Assembly (NCBI GenBank): GCA_038363925.1
Contig: JAQQWL010000001.1
Span: 2,790,001-2,854,000 of the forward strand
Direction: 5' to 3'
Origin: Apiospora phragmitis
Taxonomy: Eukaryota > Ascomycota > Sordariomycetes > Amphisphaeriales > Apiosporaceae
DNA: 64,000 nucleotides
Below are positions 24,064-36,339 of this stretch, piece after piece. The translations under genes were made by a program, and so were the position numbers. How positions within the stretch are numbered: the stretch's first letter is position 1; every line of letters starts with the position of its first letter. The notes under the pieces are model-generated. The model ran no database searches and was not told the origin of the DNA. It saw only the letters and a list, made by a program, of their open reading frames with translations.

Positions 24064-24972
24064 CTACTTCTCAGCCTCCTTCTTCTTCGCCATCTCCTCG
24101 GCCTTCTCCTCTTTCACGCAGGTATCGCAGCGACATTCAAACCCCCAACTGGCCAGGCTGTCCCGCCGCTCCTCCAGCGTCATCTTCTTAGCTGCTTTGT
24201 CGCCGATGTAGCTGACGAAGATCTGCTCCCCAGCGGCGATGTCGCGCATGGCGCGGACGCCGAGGCACTGCGACCGCACGCCCAGGTAGAAGAAGGCCGC
24301 TTTGGCATCGCAGGCGTGGTTGATGCGGCTGAAGACCGAGTACACGACCCCGACCGTGATCTCATCTAGATCTTCGCTGTCCATCGTCGCCACATTGTTG
24401 GTGCGGTAGATCGTCAGCGCCACGAGGCCCGCCGCCACGGCCTCGTCCAGCTCCGCGCCCTCCAGCCCCTTGAGCTGGGCGTACCAGCTGCGCATGCGGT
24501 CCTGGTTGTCCGAGTCGGCGCCCGCGGCCTGCAGCGCCGAGGGCGACCAGTACAGCGACTGGAAGTCGGCGCGCCGTTTGGCGGGGAGCTGGTCCAGCGC
24601 CTCGAGCAGCTTGCGCATCTTGTGGTTGCCGACACGGCCGCCGCCCCGCGGCGCGAACAGCAGCGGCTCCTCGGCGAAGAGGAGCGTGTAGCGGGGGACG
24701 GCCTGCGTCGCGAACAGGCCCTGACCGGTGCCGGGCGTGTCGCGCACCTCGATGGGGCACAGCGTGCCGATATGGCCGTCGCGGATGACATGGCCTGGCC
24801 GAGGGGTTCTGCCGCCGCTCTGGGGAGTCGTGCTCGAGGTCGAGTCGCGCCGGCGGGGTGACGATTTCATGGACGACAATCGGCTCTGGGTCTTGCTACT
24901 GCTGGGCGTCTTGGCCTCACCGCGCTCTGTCTCGTTAACGCCGGGTTGAATGGAAGGGGAAGGTGAGTCCAT
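24064..24972 (-). CDS. SET-domain protein
   Basis: Single exon of about 302 residues starting at MDSPSPSIQPG. The first ~70 residues are Ser/Thr/Arg-rich and disordered. The SET fold starts at IEVRDTPGTGQGLFATQAVPR (GxG motif) and ends with SRINHACDAKAAF (the NH-x-C-x-x motif), AGEQIFVSYIG and a post-SET Cys cluster, WGFECRCDTC. A Lys/Glu tail follows. SET proteins of this short fungal type are predicted protein lysine methyltransferases; many are not characterised and histone substrates cannot be assumed. The CXCXXC region after SET is preserved. No lesion was seen. Confidence 0.82.
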   Translation of the reverse strand: MDSPSPSIQPGVNETERGEAKTPSSSKTQSRLSSMKSSPRRRDSTSSTTPQSGGRTPRPGHVIRDGHIGTLCPIEVRDTPGTGQGLFATQAVPRYTLLFAEEPLLFAPRGGGRVGNHKMRKLLEALDQLPAKRRADFQSLYWSPSALQAAGADSDNQDRMRSWYAQLKGLEGAELDEAVAAGLVALTIYRTNNVATMDSEDLDEITVGVVYSVFSRINHACDAKAAFFYLGVRSQCLGVRAMRDIAAGEQIFVSYIGDKAAKKMTLEERRDSLASWGFECRCDTCVKEEKAEEMAKKKEAEK

Positions 24973-26071
24973 GGTGTCTAGGTACTTACACAATTTTTGG
25001 GTTTCTAATTACTGTCACATGTTCTCAGGTATAGTCGCCGGAAACGTGTGGGATATATACCGGAAATAGCTAGCCTATTGTGTAGGGCATCTCTTTATTC
25101 CTCCCTTGGTCCCTTTACCTATGGGCCCAGTTCAAAACACCGAGTCTTTGTGCGTCATGTTGGCATGTATAGCATGGTCCGATGGCTCGGCATATGTATG
25201 AAAGGAGTCATTCATCGCATGTGTCGGGAACAATGGCCATGCCATCAGCCCCTGACGTCAAAGATGGAGCATCAGCCAGATGATGGAGCTGGGGAGGTTG
25301 AACCACCACCACTATACCAGGGAACCCATGTGCCATATCCCACCTTAAGTATTCCCCTGGTCTGGTTTTAAGTAGTTGGCTTCTCCGGGAGGTGAGTTGT
25401 GTTTTCTGGTGCTCAAGTACACTTGGGTGTAGATCATGCTTGCCTCTGTGGCGAAACGACAAGGTTGATAAACGTTTAACTCTCACAGATGGACATTGAT
25501 GTTCTGAGGGGTTGGAAGGGAACATGGGACTGGTATTGGGCATAAAAGGGGAAACGCCTATGTATTATGCTACTGCCCTCCTCTTGTTCTTTTGGGAGTA
25601 TGTGTGATTTGCCATTGCTATATCTTAGCACCACTTGGTGCCTGTAGAGTTGGTTGGGCGTGGTCCAGCTCTTCCAACTGGGAAGGAAGCAAGCGGTTTG
25701 CGCCTGCCCATTCCTCGTCCTCCAAACCGATTAGAGCCGTGTCGTGGTGCTTGCGGGCGTTGGTTCCCTCCAGAATATTCTATTGTCGACACGGAGAGAG
25801 CCTACCCTTGTCTCAAAACGGAGCTGTCTAGAGTACCCGTTAATGCTAGGTGAGTGAGATTTCTTCAGAAGAGGTACTGGGTATCGGAACCGAGTGGTGT
25901 TTTCGCCGACGGAAGGATGCGTGTAGTAGGTAGTTGGACTTTGATGCTTGTGCTAAGCGGAGTCAATCTCGCCCAGCGCTCGTGACCTGGCGGTGTGGAA
26001 GTCGTTACCAATTCGTATCGACTCGTCGGTACCTTGACACCCCAACCGCCATTCCTTGACTGTTGGCTTCA
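24973..26071. other. Intergenic, no supported gene
   Basis: About 1.1 kb between the SET gene's start and the 3' end of the HET-domain remnant. Short open frames show no motifs. Confidence 0.4.
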
Positions 26072-27766
26072 CTATAATATAATGTTGTGGCCAAAACCCC
26101 GCACCAGGTCTTCCCGGTAGAGATGGTCCATGCTGAAGCGCCAGCAGAGCGTGTTGAGATTGCCGCCCTTCCATCCTAGGAATGACCAAGATGGAATTCC
26201 GGCTGACTGCACTCTTCGTTGAGGCGCATCACTTCCCGAGGGCCACTGAATTTCCTCGGTCCACTCAATATCCCATAGTAGAAATATGTCAAAGAAGTAA
26301 TCTGGCAGGCCCCAAACAAACCCACCTGGTGATGTTCTGTTGAAGACGGATATAGTCCCAGCCAGTGCGCTGAACGCATCGTAGTCATATGTCAACCGCC
26401 GGGAGAAGTACTCTTCGGCTAATTCGCACCACCGCCGCATATCGGGCCATTCGAAGTTGATATCTTCCAGTCCAAAGTATCTCCAGTCCTTGACGATGTG
26501 ATCCGGGTCGCTGGCAGAACAGCGCCTCTTGAAACGTCCAGGCTCTGCTCTCCCAGGTCCGAGGGGTTTTTGGTGGAATTTCGGTGTCATCCAGAAGCAT
26601 AGTCAGCTTGGGAAGTTGCAACGGACGGCAAGCGCGATTCCTTGACCGTGCCCCAGAACCAATGCCCGGCAGTCCAAAGTTGGCATCAGTGCCTTCACTT
26701 ATCACAGTCAGGTATGCTCCGGCATAGATTGCGGCCATGGTATTCAGTTGGCCGTCTATATCTCGCGCATCCTGCACAATACATAGAGCATCCACCCACG
26801 AGTCTGGGCCGCATGACGGCGCCAGGTGCTGTCGATTATGACATCCATACACCAGGCTTCCCCCTTCCTGGGACAGTAAGGGATTTCTTACGTCTCGCCC
26901 ATCTACTCGGTCTTCGGTATGCATGACTGTCGTACGCACGGTCGCAACCTGGCCCCAAACATAGCTGAGAGCCATGTATTTGTCGTCCAATGACCCATAA
27001 ACAAGGCATCGCTTTTCAACATCAATGAAGAGCATGCGTTTCAGGGCCGGACTGTACCCCAGGTGGTGCAACAGACTTGACGTGCATCTGTCCCCATGGG
27101 TGAACTCGCAGCAGCGGATCCAGTCATTGATCAATCCTAAGTCAATTTTCTCCGCGTTGAAGAACCTGCCCACTTTGTCGCCCGTGGCGCCGGGCTCTGT
27201 GAGGTATAAATGCATCTGCAGAAGCCTTCGGGATGTTTGGTCCAGACTCTTGCCACGAGTCTGCAGATAAAGAGACAAGGAAGTGCTGGTCATCGTATAG
27301 GATTTTGCCATCACAACGACGCTGGTAGATTCATCTGAGCGGACCCAGTCATACTCGCGCTCCCACCTCTGGACTTCCTGTTGAAGTGTCTTGCATGACA
27401 GGCACCAATTATTTGCGAAGACCCGCCCGACTGTATCAAAGCTGGCGATGACACCGACGTCCGATTCATCGGGATTGACGGTTTCTTCACGCTGACGGGT
27501 TTCCAGTGCGTGCCGCAATTGACGAGCGACGGATATTCACGCTTCGCAATGTCCAGCCTTGTCTTCGGCGGATATTTCTGCCGACTCCTGCAAGGGTGGC
27601 ATGCCTCGTGCAGGCTTGCGATGCGGATATAAAAGTGCGACTTCGCGATAATACACAACGTGATGTTGTTACCATCCAGCAGAATGATGCCCAACAAATC
27701 AAGCAGGCTCCAGCTGCGGTATTCCTGGGCGTCATGCGCGTCATCGCCAATATGGGCTAGCGCCAT
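26072..27766 (-). pseudogene. HET-domain protein, decayed
   Basis: The central frame holds clear HET-domain blocks: INDWIRCCEFTHGDRC before the domain, then KYMALSYVWGQV, SWVDALCIVQDARDIDGQLNTMAAIYAGAYLTVISEGTDANFGLPG and RAWTFQEALF. HET domains (TIR-related) trigger incompatibility cell death in ascomycetes. Several defects occur. An in-frame TGA lies just upstream of the RHALETRQREE segment. The usual ~20 residues between the ALSYVWG block and WVDALCI are disrupted. A further frame change after TFQEALF (about 26520-26560) leads to RRLTYDYDAFSALAG and PSWSFLGWKGG in another frame. Unlike the single homopolymer breaks elsewhere, these are multiple and include missing segments, so a decayed gene is the best reading. 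Confidence 0.72.
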
Positions 27767-28662
27767 CAGCCATGGTTACACACTGAGCTGACGGTACTGC
27801 CATTCGCATCAAGACGTTCTGTTCTTGCTTCCCTCTCTAAGGTTATATAGTGTCACCGTTGTTGGTTTTGTAGATTCGGCACAGTGGATTGGGCATTACC
27901 CTCTGGCCTATAAGTCGGGTACAATTTATAGCGTTGTCACCGAATGGGTCTTTGCCGTTATGGACACCAACCTCAACCTCCGACTGGTTGATGTATATGG
28001 TGGTTCCGGCCTAGGTCCCGGGCCCAAATATGGCGGGGAAGCCGTCGTAGTCCTATTCCACGGCCCTCTGGACTGGAACCATAAGCTTTCCACCCTTGTT
28101 TCCTCAATGTTAATTACCTGTCACCTGCTGTCAGCAACGGCACGACACACCGGTGGACACACCGTCAGCTCAATCAACAAAATTGATCGACAAGATGCTG
28201 GGCTGCTCCGGCCGCCCCCAACCAGCGCAGCCCCGGAGGATCCAGTTCTACCCAATACGGATACGGAACCCAACGATCTCACCTCATCCATGTATGTACT
28301 TTTGTCCTATTTTAGAACCAACTGTCAGCCCAGAGTCCTTCCGATAGCTCAATCCTCAACTGCAACCTGTTGTTGCTTCCATCTTCGTTGATCTTGTCTT
28401 TTTGCGACTTGATGCCACGTCAACACCACAGACACAAAGGAGTCAGAGGTTGCGACCAAATACAGAAACGTTGAAAGAAGCCACTATACCCCCCTTTGTT
28501 AACACGCCAATATGTGTGGGAGCTCACTACAATGCCGTCCACGGAAACTGCAAACTTACCTGCACTGAAGGTTTTTCAAAGTCTAGCAGGCCAGTATAAT
28601 TCCCCTGCGCAAACGCTCCCACACCATTCGAACCTCTCTATACATGTATACCTAATTAGACC
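27767..28662. other. Intergenic, no supported gene
   Basis: About 0.9 kb. A 188-codon open frame at 27825-28391 lacks motifs and codon structure and is not called. Confidence 0.4.
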
Positions 28663-29976
28663 ATGACTTTTTTCACCGCTCTCTATCAACCCAAAGACGG
28701 CCCATGTACACCGGATTCATCGACAGAAGCACACCATGGCCAACTTCCAGATCAGCCGGGGCACCGTCCCCGTCGCCCGCAGGGATTCAAAAAGGTCATA
28801 CGCATTTATTCGCTGGCTTCCAGTTTAGTCATGTAAGTAATTTTCCTGTTGGATCGTAAATAAGAGGTAGTGCGTAAGCTGATCACGTCATTAGTATATT
28901 AGCGTTTCTTGTAATATTCGTGGCAGTACCAATGGCGCACTACAGATCAGACTCGCATAAAACCACGTTCGCTACTCCCACGAGCAACGCCTCGGCTTGG
29001 CTCGATGTGACTCTTGGCTCGGTTGTTCCGGTCAAGTGCCATTCCCACAACGACTACTGGCGGCCCTACCCCCTGTTCTCTGGACTCGCGGCAGGCTGTA
29101 CGGGCACGGAAGCCGACGTCTATCTCAGCGAAGACGGGCACGACCTGCTGGTCGGCCACGATCGGGGCTCCCTCAGGCCGGGGAAAACGTTGCGGTCCCT
29201 GTACCTGGACCCGTTGTTTGACATGCTCCAGCATCAAAATTCTGGAAACACCTCGAAGAGCCTGAATGGTGCTCAGGGTCAAAAAGGCATTTACAGAACG
29301 AACTCCTCCGTGCCGTTGGTTCTGTTGATCGACGTCAAGGAAAAGGCCGACATTGTGTGGCCTATCGTGCTCAGGCAGCTCGAACCGTTTCGCCAGAGTC
29401 GGTTTCTTACGCGATACGAGGTCCTTCCTGGGGGCAACGTAAGCCTCACCCTTAGGCCCCTTGGTAGTCGTAGGCTCGGGGAATCTTAAGCTTGATACGC
29501 TAGTAAATGTGTCTAAAACTGGCGGTGCTCATGGGAACGGTTCATTTCATGATTACCACGACACGTTTCTCGACGCTCCGCTTGTTGACTTGGGCAGCAA
29601 GGAATTCGTGGACTATCAGTCGTCCAATGCGTATTATGCATCGGCTTCTTTCAAGGCAACGTTCGGTCAGGTTCTATTCGGATTCAGCGATCACCAGACG
29701 GAAAAGCTTCGAGCCCAAGTCCGTGCTACCAAAGAGAGCGGCCTTGTTATCAGGTATTGGGACGTTCCAAGCTGGCCGCTCAACTATCGAGACTACATAT
29801 GGAGGGTCCTACGAGAGGAGGGAGCCGAGCTACTCAATGTGGACGAGGTGAAAGAGGTTTCGGCCCCGTGGACTTCCGGCTACCTCGCATGCATCTTTTC
29901 CATGATCTTGATATCAGGCTGCACTGTTCTTTTCTTTACAATAGGAACCTTCCTTCAACATGGGCGGGCGCATTAA
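28663..29976 (+). CDS. AIM6-like GP-PDE-fold membrane protein (one frame break)
   Basis: Exon 1 is 28663-28832 (ATG ACT TTT TTC) and the intron is 28833-28894 (GTAAGT...TTAG). Exon 2 continues the same transmembrane helix, SLASSLVI joined to ILAFLVIFVAVPM, which supports the splice. The lumenal/soluble part matches altered-inheritance-of-mitochondria 6 proteins: VKCHSHNDYWRPYPLFSGLAAGC, TEADVYLSEDGHDLLVGHD and LVLLIDVKEKAD. This is the His-Asn-Asp-Tyr type start of the PI-PLC/GP-PDE superfamily. After RPL (about 29455-29463) the frame shifts by one; removing one base of the CCCCTT run restores VVVGSGNLKL. The remainder includes RYWDVPSWPLNYRDYIWRVL and a C-terminal helix (LACIFSMILISGCTVLFF). 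The enzymatic activity of this family is not known. Confidence 0.78.
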
Positions 29977-30475
29977 GGCAGTAATAACATATTTGGTTGC
30001 GTCATATTAACCAAGACCTGGAGTCTCTTGGTTCTAACAAGCAAGCCTCCGATGCCGGTGTGGTGGGCTCACGTCAGCGGCGCAGGAAGACCAAATGTAT
30101 TGGTTCTAATTTGGAAGTTGCTGCAGGCTGCGAGCCAACCGCGATCCGCAGCTCCACGCCGAGGGCCCACAATGACGTCCAGTCATATATATTCGGAGCA
30201 TCCTGTCGGAGCATCTTGTTGCACTGAGATGAACAGCAAGGGAAATATGTTTGCGCTCGTGGAGTCGAATGACCGGCCTCCCCCAGCTATTCATTGAATC
30301 TGGCTGACACCGCTTGGTATCAACCAAAATGCACCTGGATCCAGCTAACGCCAATAATTCACCCACTGAGTTTAACCAACAGCATCTTTCTTCAGACTCC
30401 AACCATTCTTGCACGCAACAGGCTTATCAGATTCGATTCGGTGTAATTACAGAATAGCACTACCTGCTATGGCAA
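29977..30475. other. Intergenic between convergent genes
   Basis: About 500 bases between two 3' ends. No gene seen. Confidence 0.4.
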
Positions 30476-32600
30476 CTACCTCACCTCCAACCTCAAAGCA
30501 TCGTACTGCACGTATACACTCCTCGGCAGCAGCGCGCTCTCGCAGTCGGTCGCGTTGAACGGGAGGCTCAGCACAATCTCGTTGGTTTTACCACCGGTCA
30601 AGTACTCGGTGGGAAAGGTGAATTTGTGAGCGAGCTGGTAACAGACGACGGCGCTCCGCACGCCGCACGAGGAGGAGTGGTAATACCTAGAAGCAAGATG
30701 GATTAGTTTCCTGGGAAAGAAGCAGTCGTAAGTGAAGCAAGTAGATATGTATAAAGAGGGTGTGTTTGGTTTCCTCACGGTATGACCCACGGCTCCAAGT
30801 CGCGCCCGTTAACCGACACCGTGAACGGCAGGTCGTTGAACGCCGCCGTCGCGTTGAAGACGTCCGTGTTGCCCGCCGCCGTCTTGGCGCCCGCCAGCTG
30901 TATTGTTAGTGTCGCCTCGCTCGTGCCCTCCAAGACTTCTGCCGCGTTTTCGACGTCAAACGCGATGGTCCAGTTGTTGATGCTGCCGTCCATTCCCACC
31001 TCCTGCACCGGCCGCTGGGAATTGGCGTAGCCCCCGAACACGGACCAGTGGATGTAGTTCCAGTCCCGCACCTCCTCGCTCCGCCCCACGTGGAAGCGCA
31101 CGCCGTCTGGGAAATCATCCAGAAAGTCGTACGCGCCGAAGTAGACGCGGTACTCGGGCGCGTGCAGCGGGTGCGTTAGGTCCGGCGCGTCGCCGTGCCG
31201 GTATTCGCCCGCGGACTTGTCCGGCGTCCCGAGGCGCCAGAGCTCCCGGCCGGCCGACTCGGGGGACTCATCTCGATCTCGCCGCTGTCCGTGATCGCGC
31301 CCGCGGCCACCACGATGTCCTCTTGGACGTGGTCGCCGAAGATGCTGTCGGCGTACACCGTCAGCCGGTACGTGCCCGCTTTGACGCGGTCGATGGAAAC
31401 CGTCCCATCGGCTGTGCTGATGTCGGCCCAGTACTGGTACGCCGTCGTGTCCGCGACGTTGTCCTGGAAGTCGACACCGTTCTGCGCCAGCACGGCAATA
31501 GGTTTCTTGGCTCCCGGGGGCAGCCGGATCTGGGCGTTCCAGGACCCGCGGCCCGACGACGGGACGTAGTTGGGGACGTGCTGTGCAATGTCGTCGTAGA
31601 ACTCAGCATTCCACTCGGGCGACGCATATTGCAGCGCATCGTCTAGCAGCGTCTTCATCGGGGACCCAGCAGGCCTCTTGTTGAAGTGGAAGTACTGCGG
31701 CCCGAATGTCCGGTCAAAGCCATGTGTGATGTTCGGCGTGCCGTCGCCATGGTGGTTTGACACCATGTAATTGTAGAGAATCCCGTCAACGACCAGATCC
31801 GAGTGGATGGGTCCCCCGAAATACGTATCCTTGGTATTCATGACCAGCCACGCGCCGAAAGTCGAGTTGTCGGCGCTCCCCTGGGTCCCATCGGCAAAGA
31901 GCCCGTGGGCTAGCTGGTCTCGCCACACCGCCGAGAAGGTGTACTTGGTGAAGTAGTCCGACATCTGTTCTACGTACGGGTCTCCCACCCGGTCTCCGAG
32001 ATACCATGTGGCGTCCTGGACCGTTGTTGCCATACCCGAGCCGCCCGCCGCAGGATTTGGCCGCGGTGCGGGCCCGTGGAATGAGGCGTCCGTCACGAGG
32101 TCCGTCCAGAGCGGCGTGTTGGGCCGGAAGAGCGTCCGGAACTCCTGAAGGTTGCGCAAAAAGGGCGTCGTCTCGTTGTAGTAGGCGAGGCGGCTAAAGG
32201 TGTGGAGGCCTGTCTCGCCGTCCCGAAGGAACCAGTATTGCTCCAGCAGCTGTCCTGTCGGCTTGTAGACTTCGCCCATGACTATACCACCGTACGAAGC
32301 GCCCGAGCTGTCGGTCCCCGTGATCAGCCTGTATGTCGCGCCCTTCGAGCCCGGTGTGTAGAAGCCGGACGGCACGCAGTAGCAGTCGAGGTACGGGCCT
32401 CTGCCGGCGCGCCCATCCGTGCCGCCGAGAAGGTCCTGTCCGTCGAGCGTCAAGTGGTTGATGGAGCCTGTTAACTTGCTCACGGTCGTTACGAGACGGT
32501 CATTGGCCAACAGCAGTGACTCGGAGGTTTCGTTGGCCACCAGACGGCCCCATGCAGGGGCCACTACCGCCGCGAACGCCAGTATGCCGATGTAGAGCAT
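30476..32600 (-). CDS. Rhamnogalacturonan lyase, family PL4 (one frame break)
   Basis: Exons are 32600-30779 and 30686-30476 (GTGAGG...CTAG). The signal peptide is MLYIGILAFAAVVAPAWG. The ~680-residue product has the PL4 three-part layout: a large N-terminal catalytic beta-sandwich (LVANETSESLLLANDRL, GPYLDCYCVPSGFY, QYWFLRDGETGLHTFSR), a fibronectin-like middle (WADISTADGTVSIDRVKAGTYRLTVY) and a C-terminal carbohydrate-binding-like sandwich (NNWTIAFDVENAAEVLEG). The length matches the long rglB type. These secreted enzymes cleave the rhamnogalacturonan I backbone of pectin by beta-elimination. The frame changes at the G5 run 31261-31265 (C5 in the gene). One extra C joins GEIEMSPP to ESAGRELWRLGTPDKSAGEY. 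The rest is uninterrupted, so the break is probably a consensus error. Confidence 0.88.
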
Positions 32601-32985
32601 ACTGTTAGCGATGTTGCCAAGATATTCAACGCCGGGTTTCTATCTCGATACCCTTGCGATGTGTAAGGTATCTGGGAAAATGTGAGAAAGTATGTTTCGC
32701 CAATGGATGTGTTCCAGATTCATATTGAGGATCTATCTCATTGCATATTTGCAAGTACTAATGGGATATTAATGAGTCGGCTGAACTCCACCAATCGGAT
32801 TGATCCCTATCGCTGTAACGAAGAGGTAGGTAACATATTTCCGTCCATTTAACCAGGGTCCCATTGCGGGGAAGCAGGGGCATAAAGGCCGAGTGACGCG
32901 GGGAATGGAACCACGAGAGCCGGCCAGAGTCGATGCGACTGACACGGTGCTTCAATGTGACAAACTCCGTCCAAGTGCTCTAATA
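32601..32985. other. Intergenic, nothing recognised
   Basis: About 385 bases upstream of the PL4 lyase, so it should contain that gene's promoter. No other feature was recognised. Confidence 0.35.
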
Positions 32986-33650
32986 ACAACATACACCCGT
33001 CCTTCCACGACGTCCACGCCAACTGGAATACCGGCTACATATTCTACGAGACGCGCGAGAAACCAGTCGCTTGATGGAGAAGATGGTGCGGTCCCGCCTT
33101 GCGATCGACGCGAACGCAGTCCCCGACTTCTTCACGTTCGTCTCCGAAGAGCTTTCGGGCGAGGCCACGAAGATGCGCGACAGCAGGTGGCCACGAACAA
33201 GTTGCCCCTTGTCATAGAAGGTTATTCCATCCTCGAGAGTGCCCCTCTTTTGGCGTCAACCTGGACGCTTTGAGCCATGGTACTTCCATCTTCCCTGAGC
33301 CCTTTACCTTCAAGCCGGAGTGTCGAATTCCTGCCGACGACAATGCAGCCAGAACCGGCACACTAGGGGCAATCAAGAATGATGAAACGGCGAGGAAGTC
33401 GATGCTGGAGGCCTCCTCTGTCTTCTCCATCAGGCTGCGTGACTGCTTTGCCAAGCCCCTCGCGTATCTAGAGATGTCCATCGCCCTGGCCAAGACCCTC
33501 TTGTACTTTGGCTTTTGGAGCCGCTGCAAGTCCTCTTGGCTGAGTTGGAGGGAAAGGAAACAGGCGAAGACACGGGGAGTTTTGCAGCTTGGATGCCTTC
33601 GATTTGGCTAATGGTTTTAATTTAGTTTCCCGTTCTTGAAAATCCGTATC
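32986..33650 (+). pseudogene. Cytochrome P450 C-terminal remnant
   Basis: Fragments in several frames align in order with a fungal P450. HANWNTGYIFYETREKP (about 33015) and RSRLAIDANAVPDFFTFV (about 33090-33145) come first. Then comes a region resembling the ERR triad, DALSHGTSIFPEPFTFKPE (about 33265-33320), then the haem-ligand loop FSIRLRDCFAKPLAYLEM (about 33425-33485), and LAELEGKETGEDTGSFAAW followed in another frame by DAFDLANGFN. The haem loop retains Cys but its first conserved Gly is Arg, where FxxGxRxCxG is expected. The N-terminal two thirds and the I-helix AGxDTT region are absent. It stops about 100 bp short of the transposon. Confidence 0.75.
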
Positions 33651-33752
33651 CTTGAATGGGTATCCCGAAACCCGCCACCATGGCACGGGTATGTCGTCGT
33701 GAATTTTGCAGACTGCAGTAACTTTCGGATAACCTAGGGACAACGCAAGTTA

Positions 33753-33800
33753 ACGTACGTCACCCCATAATTAACCCCCCCTTATAATTAACCCCCTAAT
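33753..33800 (+). repeat. Left terminal inverted repeat of the Fot1-like element
   Basis: Inverted partner of 43206-43253. Two CATAATTRACCCCC-like blocks are present at each end. Differences are mostly C/T or G/A, plus the length of the C run. Confidence 0.93.
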
Positions 33801-35386
33801 AAAATTAAAGGTATAAATTAACTACTAACTCTAAGTAATTACTATTCCTTTAATTTTAGACTATAATATAATCGCTTTTAACCGTAGATATAATAGATAT
33901 TTCAGAATCCGATTCCTTAATTTCAAGCTGGTCCAGCCCCTCCCTCGTACGTTGTATGCTCTCAATTAATGCAAATTTCGAATTCGGGCTAATCTATACC
34001 CTTCGCTTCTTTTATAGCTTTGCGAGCTCTAACTTCTCTTTTAAGGACTATATTTACAATTCCGTATTAATTAATAAATAGTCCTTTTCTTAGTATCTTT
34101 TTTAAATCTTTTTAAATAACTAGCGTTATATAATAAGGTTACTTTAACTTAATTAATAAAAGTATCGAATTTAACGCTTTAAATTAATAGACCTTTTTAA
34201 TATTAACTATAATATATTATTAATTAAAGGAGTTTTTATAAGTATAAGGGCCTTATTTTAATTAATTAAGGCCTGTGTTATTTTCTTCGGTCGCTTTCGG
34301 TTACTATTTTCGAATAAAAAAGGGCTAGTAAATAGCTTAATAATATATACAAGCTAAAGATTACTACCACGTTAATTACTTTTAATATTTTAGGCCGATA
34401 AAGCCTTTTTATAAGCTTTAGTATAGTATATAAAGAAGTTCTGTTTATCGATAGGAGCTAAATCCGTTAATAAAAACAAGAAACCGATCTCCTTCCGGTA
34501 ATAAGCCTTTATAAGGGTAAAAATTTTAATATTAAAAGGTTAAAGAACGTGTAATAAATAAAGGGGTAAAAATAATAAGTAAATATTATTTTAATAGTAA
34601 AGGGATATAAAATTATTAGTTATATAACTGCTATACTTATTTAAAATAAGTAAACAAGTATCCTTTAAGTCGTTTAAAAAGGTTTCCGGTATAAAGATAT
34701 CTTCGAGCTATTTAATAGCGATCTCGTTATTTATCCAGCCTTTATTACTCGTATCGAACTTTTATCCTTAAAATTTATCGAGTTCTTAAGGGGAATTATT
34801 ATTTTTAGACCGATTTACTTTTATAAATTACTAAAAGAAGGATAGCCCTACCGAGTGCCGATACATATTCTAATATAGTCGTTTAACACTTTAAACTAAG
34901 CTATTTTTATTAAATAAAACGTAATTCAGAACTGCCTACTATAAAGCCATTACCTCCTTAGCCTTTTAAAATACCGTGCTTATTTATATTATGCCTATTT
35001 TTAAGTTTAATAGCTTAAATTTAAAGTATACGTAATTTAGTTAAAAACTAAAACTTAATTACCTTAATTAATACCTTATTAATACGCTAAGAGTCGATAT
35101 AACGTTATCTCTTCATCCGTAAGGCTGGGTTACGTCGAAGGAATAACTCTATTCAGTTTTTACCTAATGGCATAGGGTTGCTATAAAAGGTTAAAACGCG
35201 CTAAACTAGTTCCTTAATTTACGTATACGTTAATACGACGCTAAAGGCTTTTTAAACTAAAATCTAGTTTATTAGATACTTCTCTTAAACTAAAGAGAGC
35301 TTTTAATAAGTAGATTTTAATTCTTAATATAATTATCGGCCGTAAAGTCGATTAATAAAGATAGACCGTAAAATACCTTAATAAAG

Positions 35387-36014
35387 TGTTACGACCTAGC
35401 CTAATTATGCGACCTAGACCTACTTTGCGGAAACGGCACCACGATACCCCGCGGCGCGTACCTGCTCGACCAGGCGGGACAGGTACTTAAGACTTACTAC
35501 GATCGGTATTACGAATAATAACTAATTAAAAAACCCTCCGTAGCACTAAACTATAATTAAGGGAGGATGGATATATACGACCGTGTCGAGAGGCCGCGAC
35601 GAGCGACTATGTTACGTGATAAATTATTAGATTACTAGTTTAAAACTAGAATAATTATTAATTTAATAAGCTTACGCTTTAAAAAATTATTAACGAAACT
35701 AGGGGTAAGCTATTAAGCTAAGTAATCGGTAAAAGAGAAATTAAATATATAACGATAAACGTTTCCTATATATTTTATATAAATACTTTTTACTTTAATA
35801 ATTAATTTAAATATTAATTTAATTTATTAATAAAGTATATTATTTTAATAACTTATTATATTTTTAATTAAGTTTTACGATTAGTTTAAAAATATTACTT
35901 ATTATATTAAACGGACGCGTTCGTTTATACGTTTACGTATTTTCTCGTTTAATTAATATAAATTTAAGTACGTTTTATTAAGTTTTTTTTAAACCTTAAT
36001 AATTATTCGTTATA
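35387..36014 (+). repeat. 5' LTR
   Basis: Starts TGTTACGACC and ends CGTTATA, a mutated CA end. It has the same length as the 3' LTR. The two differ at many positions, almost all transitions, as expected when both copies were hit independently by RIP. The middle holds a conserved GC-rich block (CCCCGCGGCGCGTACCTGCTCG). Confidence 0.93.
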
Positions 36015-36339
36015 TTTTAATTACTCTTATTTTTACGAGTTATTACTTAAACCTTTAAATAATATCCTTATAAGAGTATTATAGTATTTTAAAACCCCGC
36101 CTAGAACGGAGCTTAGTAATAAGGAGATAATATGTTCAACCTAACTAGAAGCGCCGATGTCCTCCGGATGATCTAGCACCTATAGGCCTAACTCGATAAA
36201 GTCCGAGCCGAGAACGTTTAGCTTGTTAAGTAAGTTGCCGCTCTCCTTACCCCGGGGGTAGGAGGAGGCGGGCACACCGGATTTAAACTCGCGCCACCTC
36301 ACGCTTACAATAAATACGATAATAATATCCGAGGCTTTT

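Noticed and set aside
27825..28391. 188-codon plus-strand frame as a gene
   Set aside because: No motifs, no plausible splice structure, and mixed composition in an intergenic stretch.
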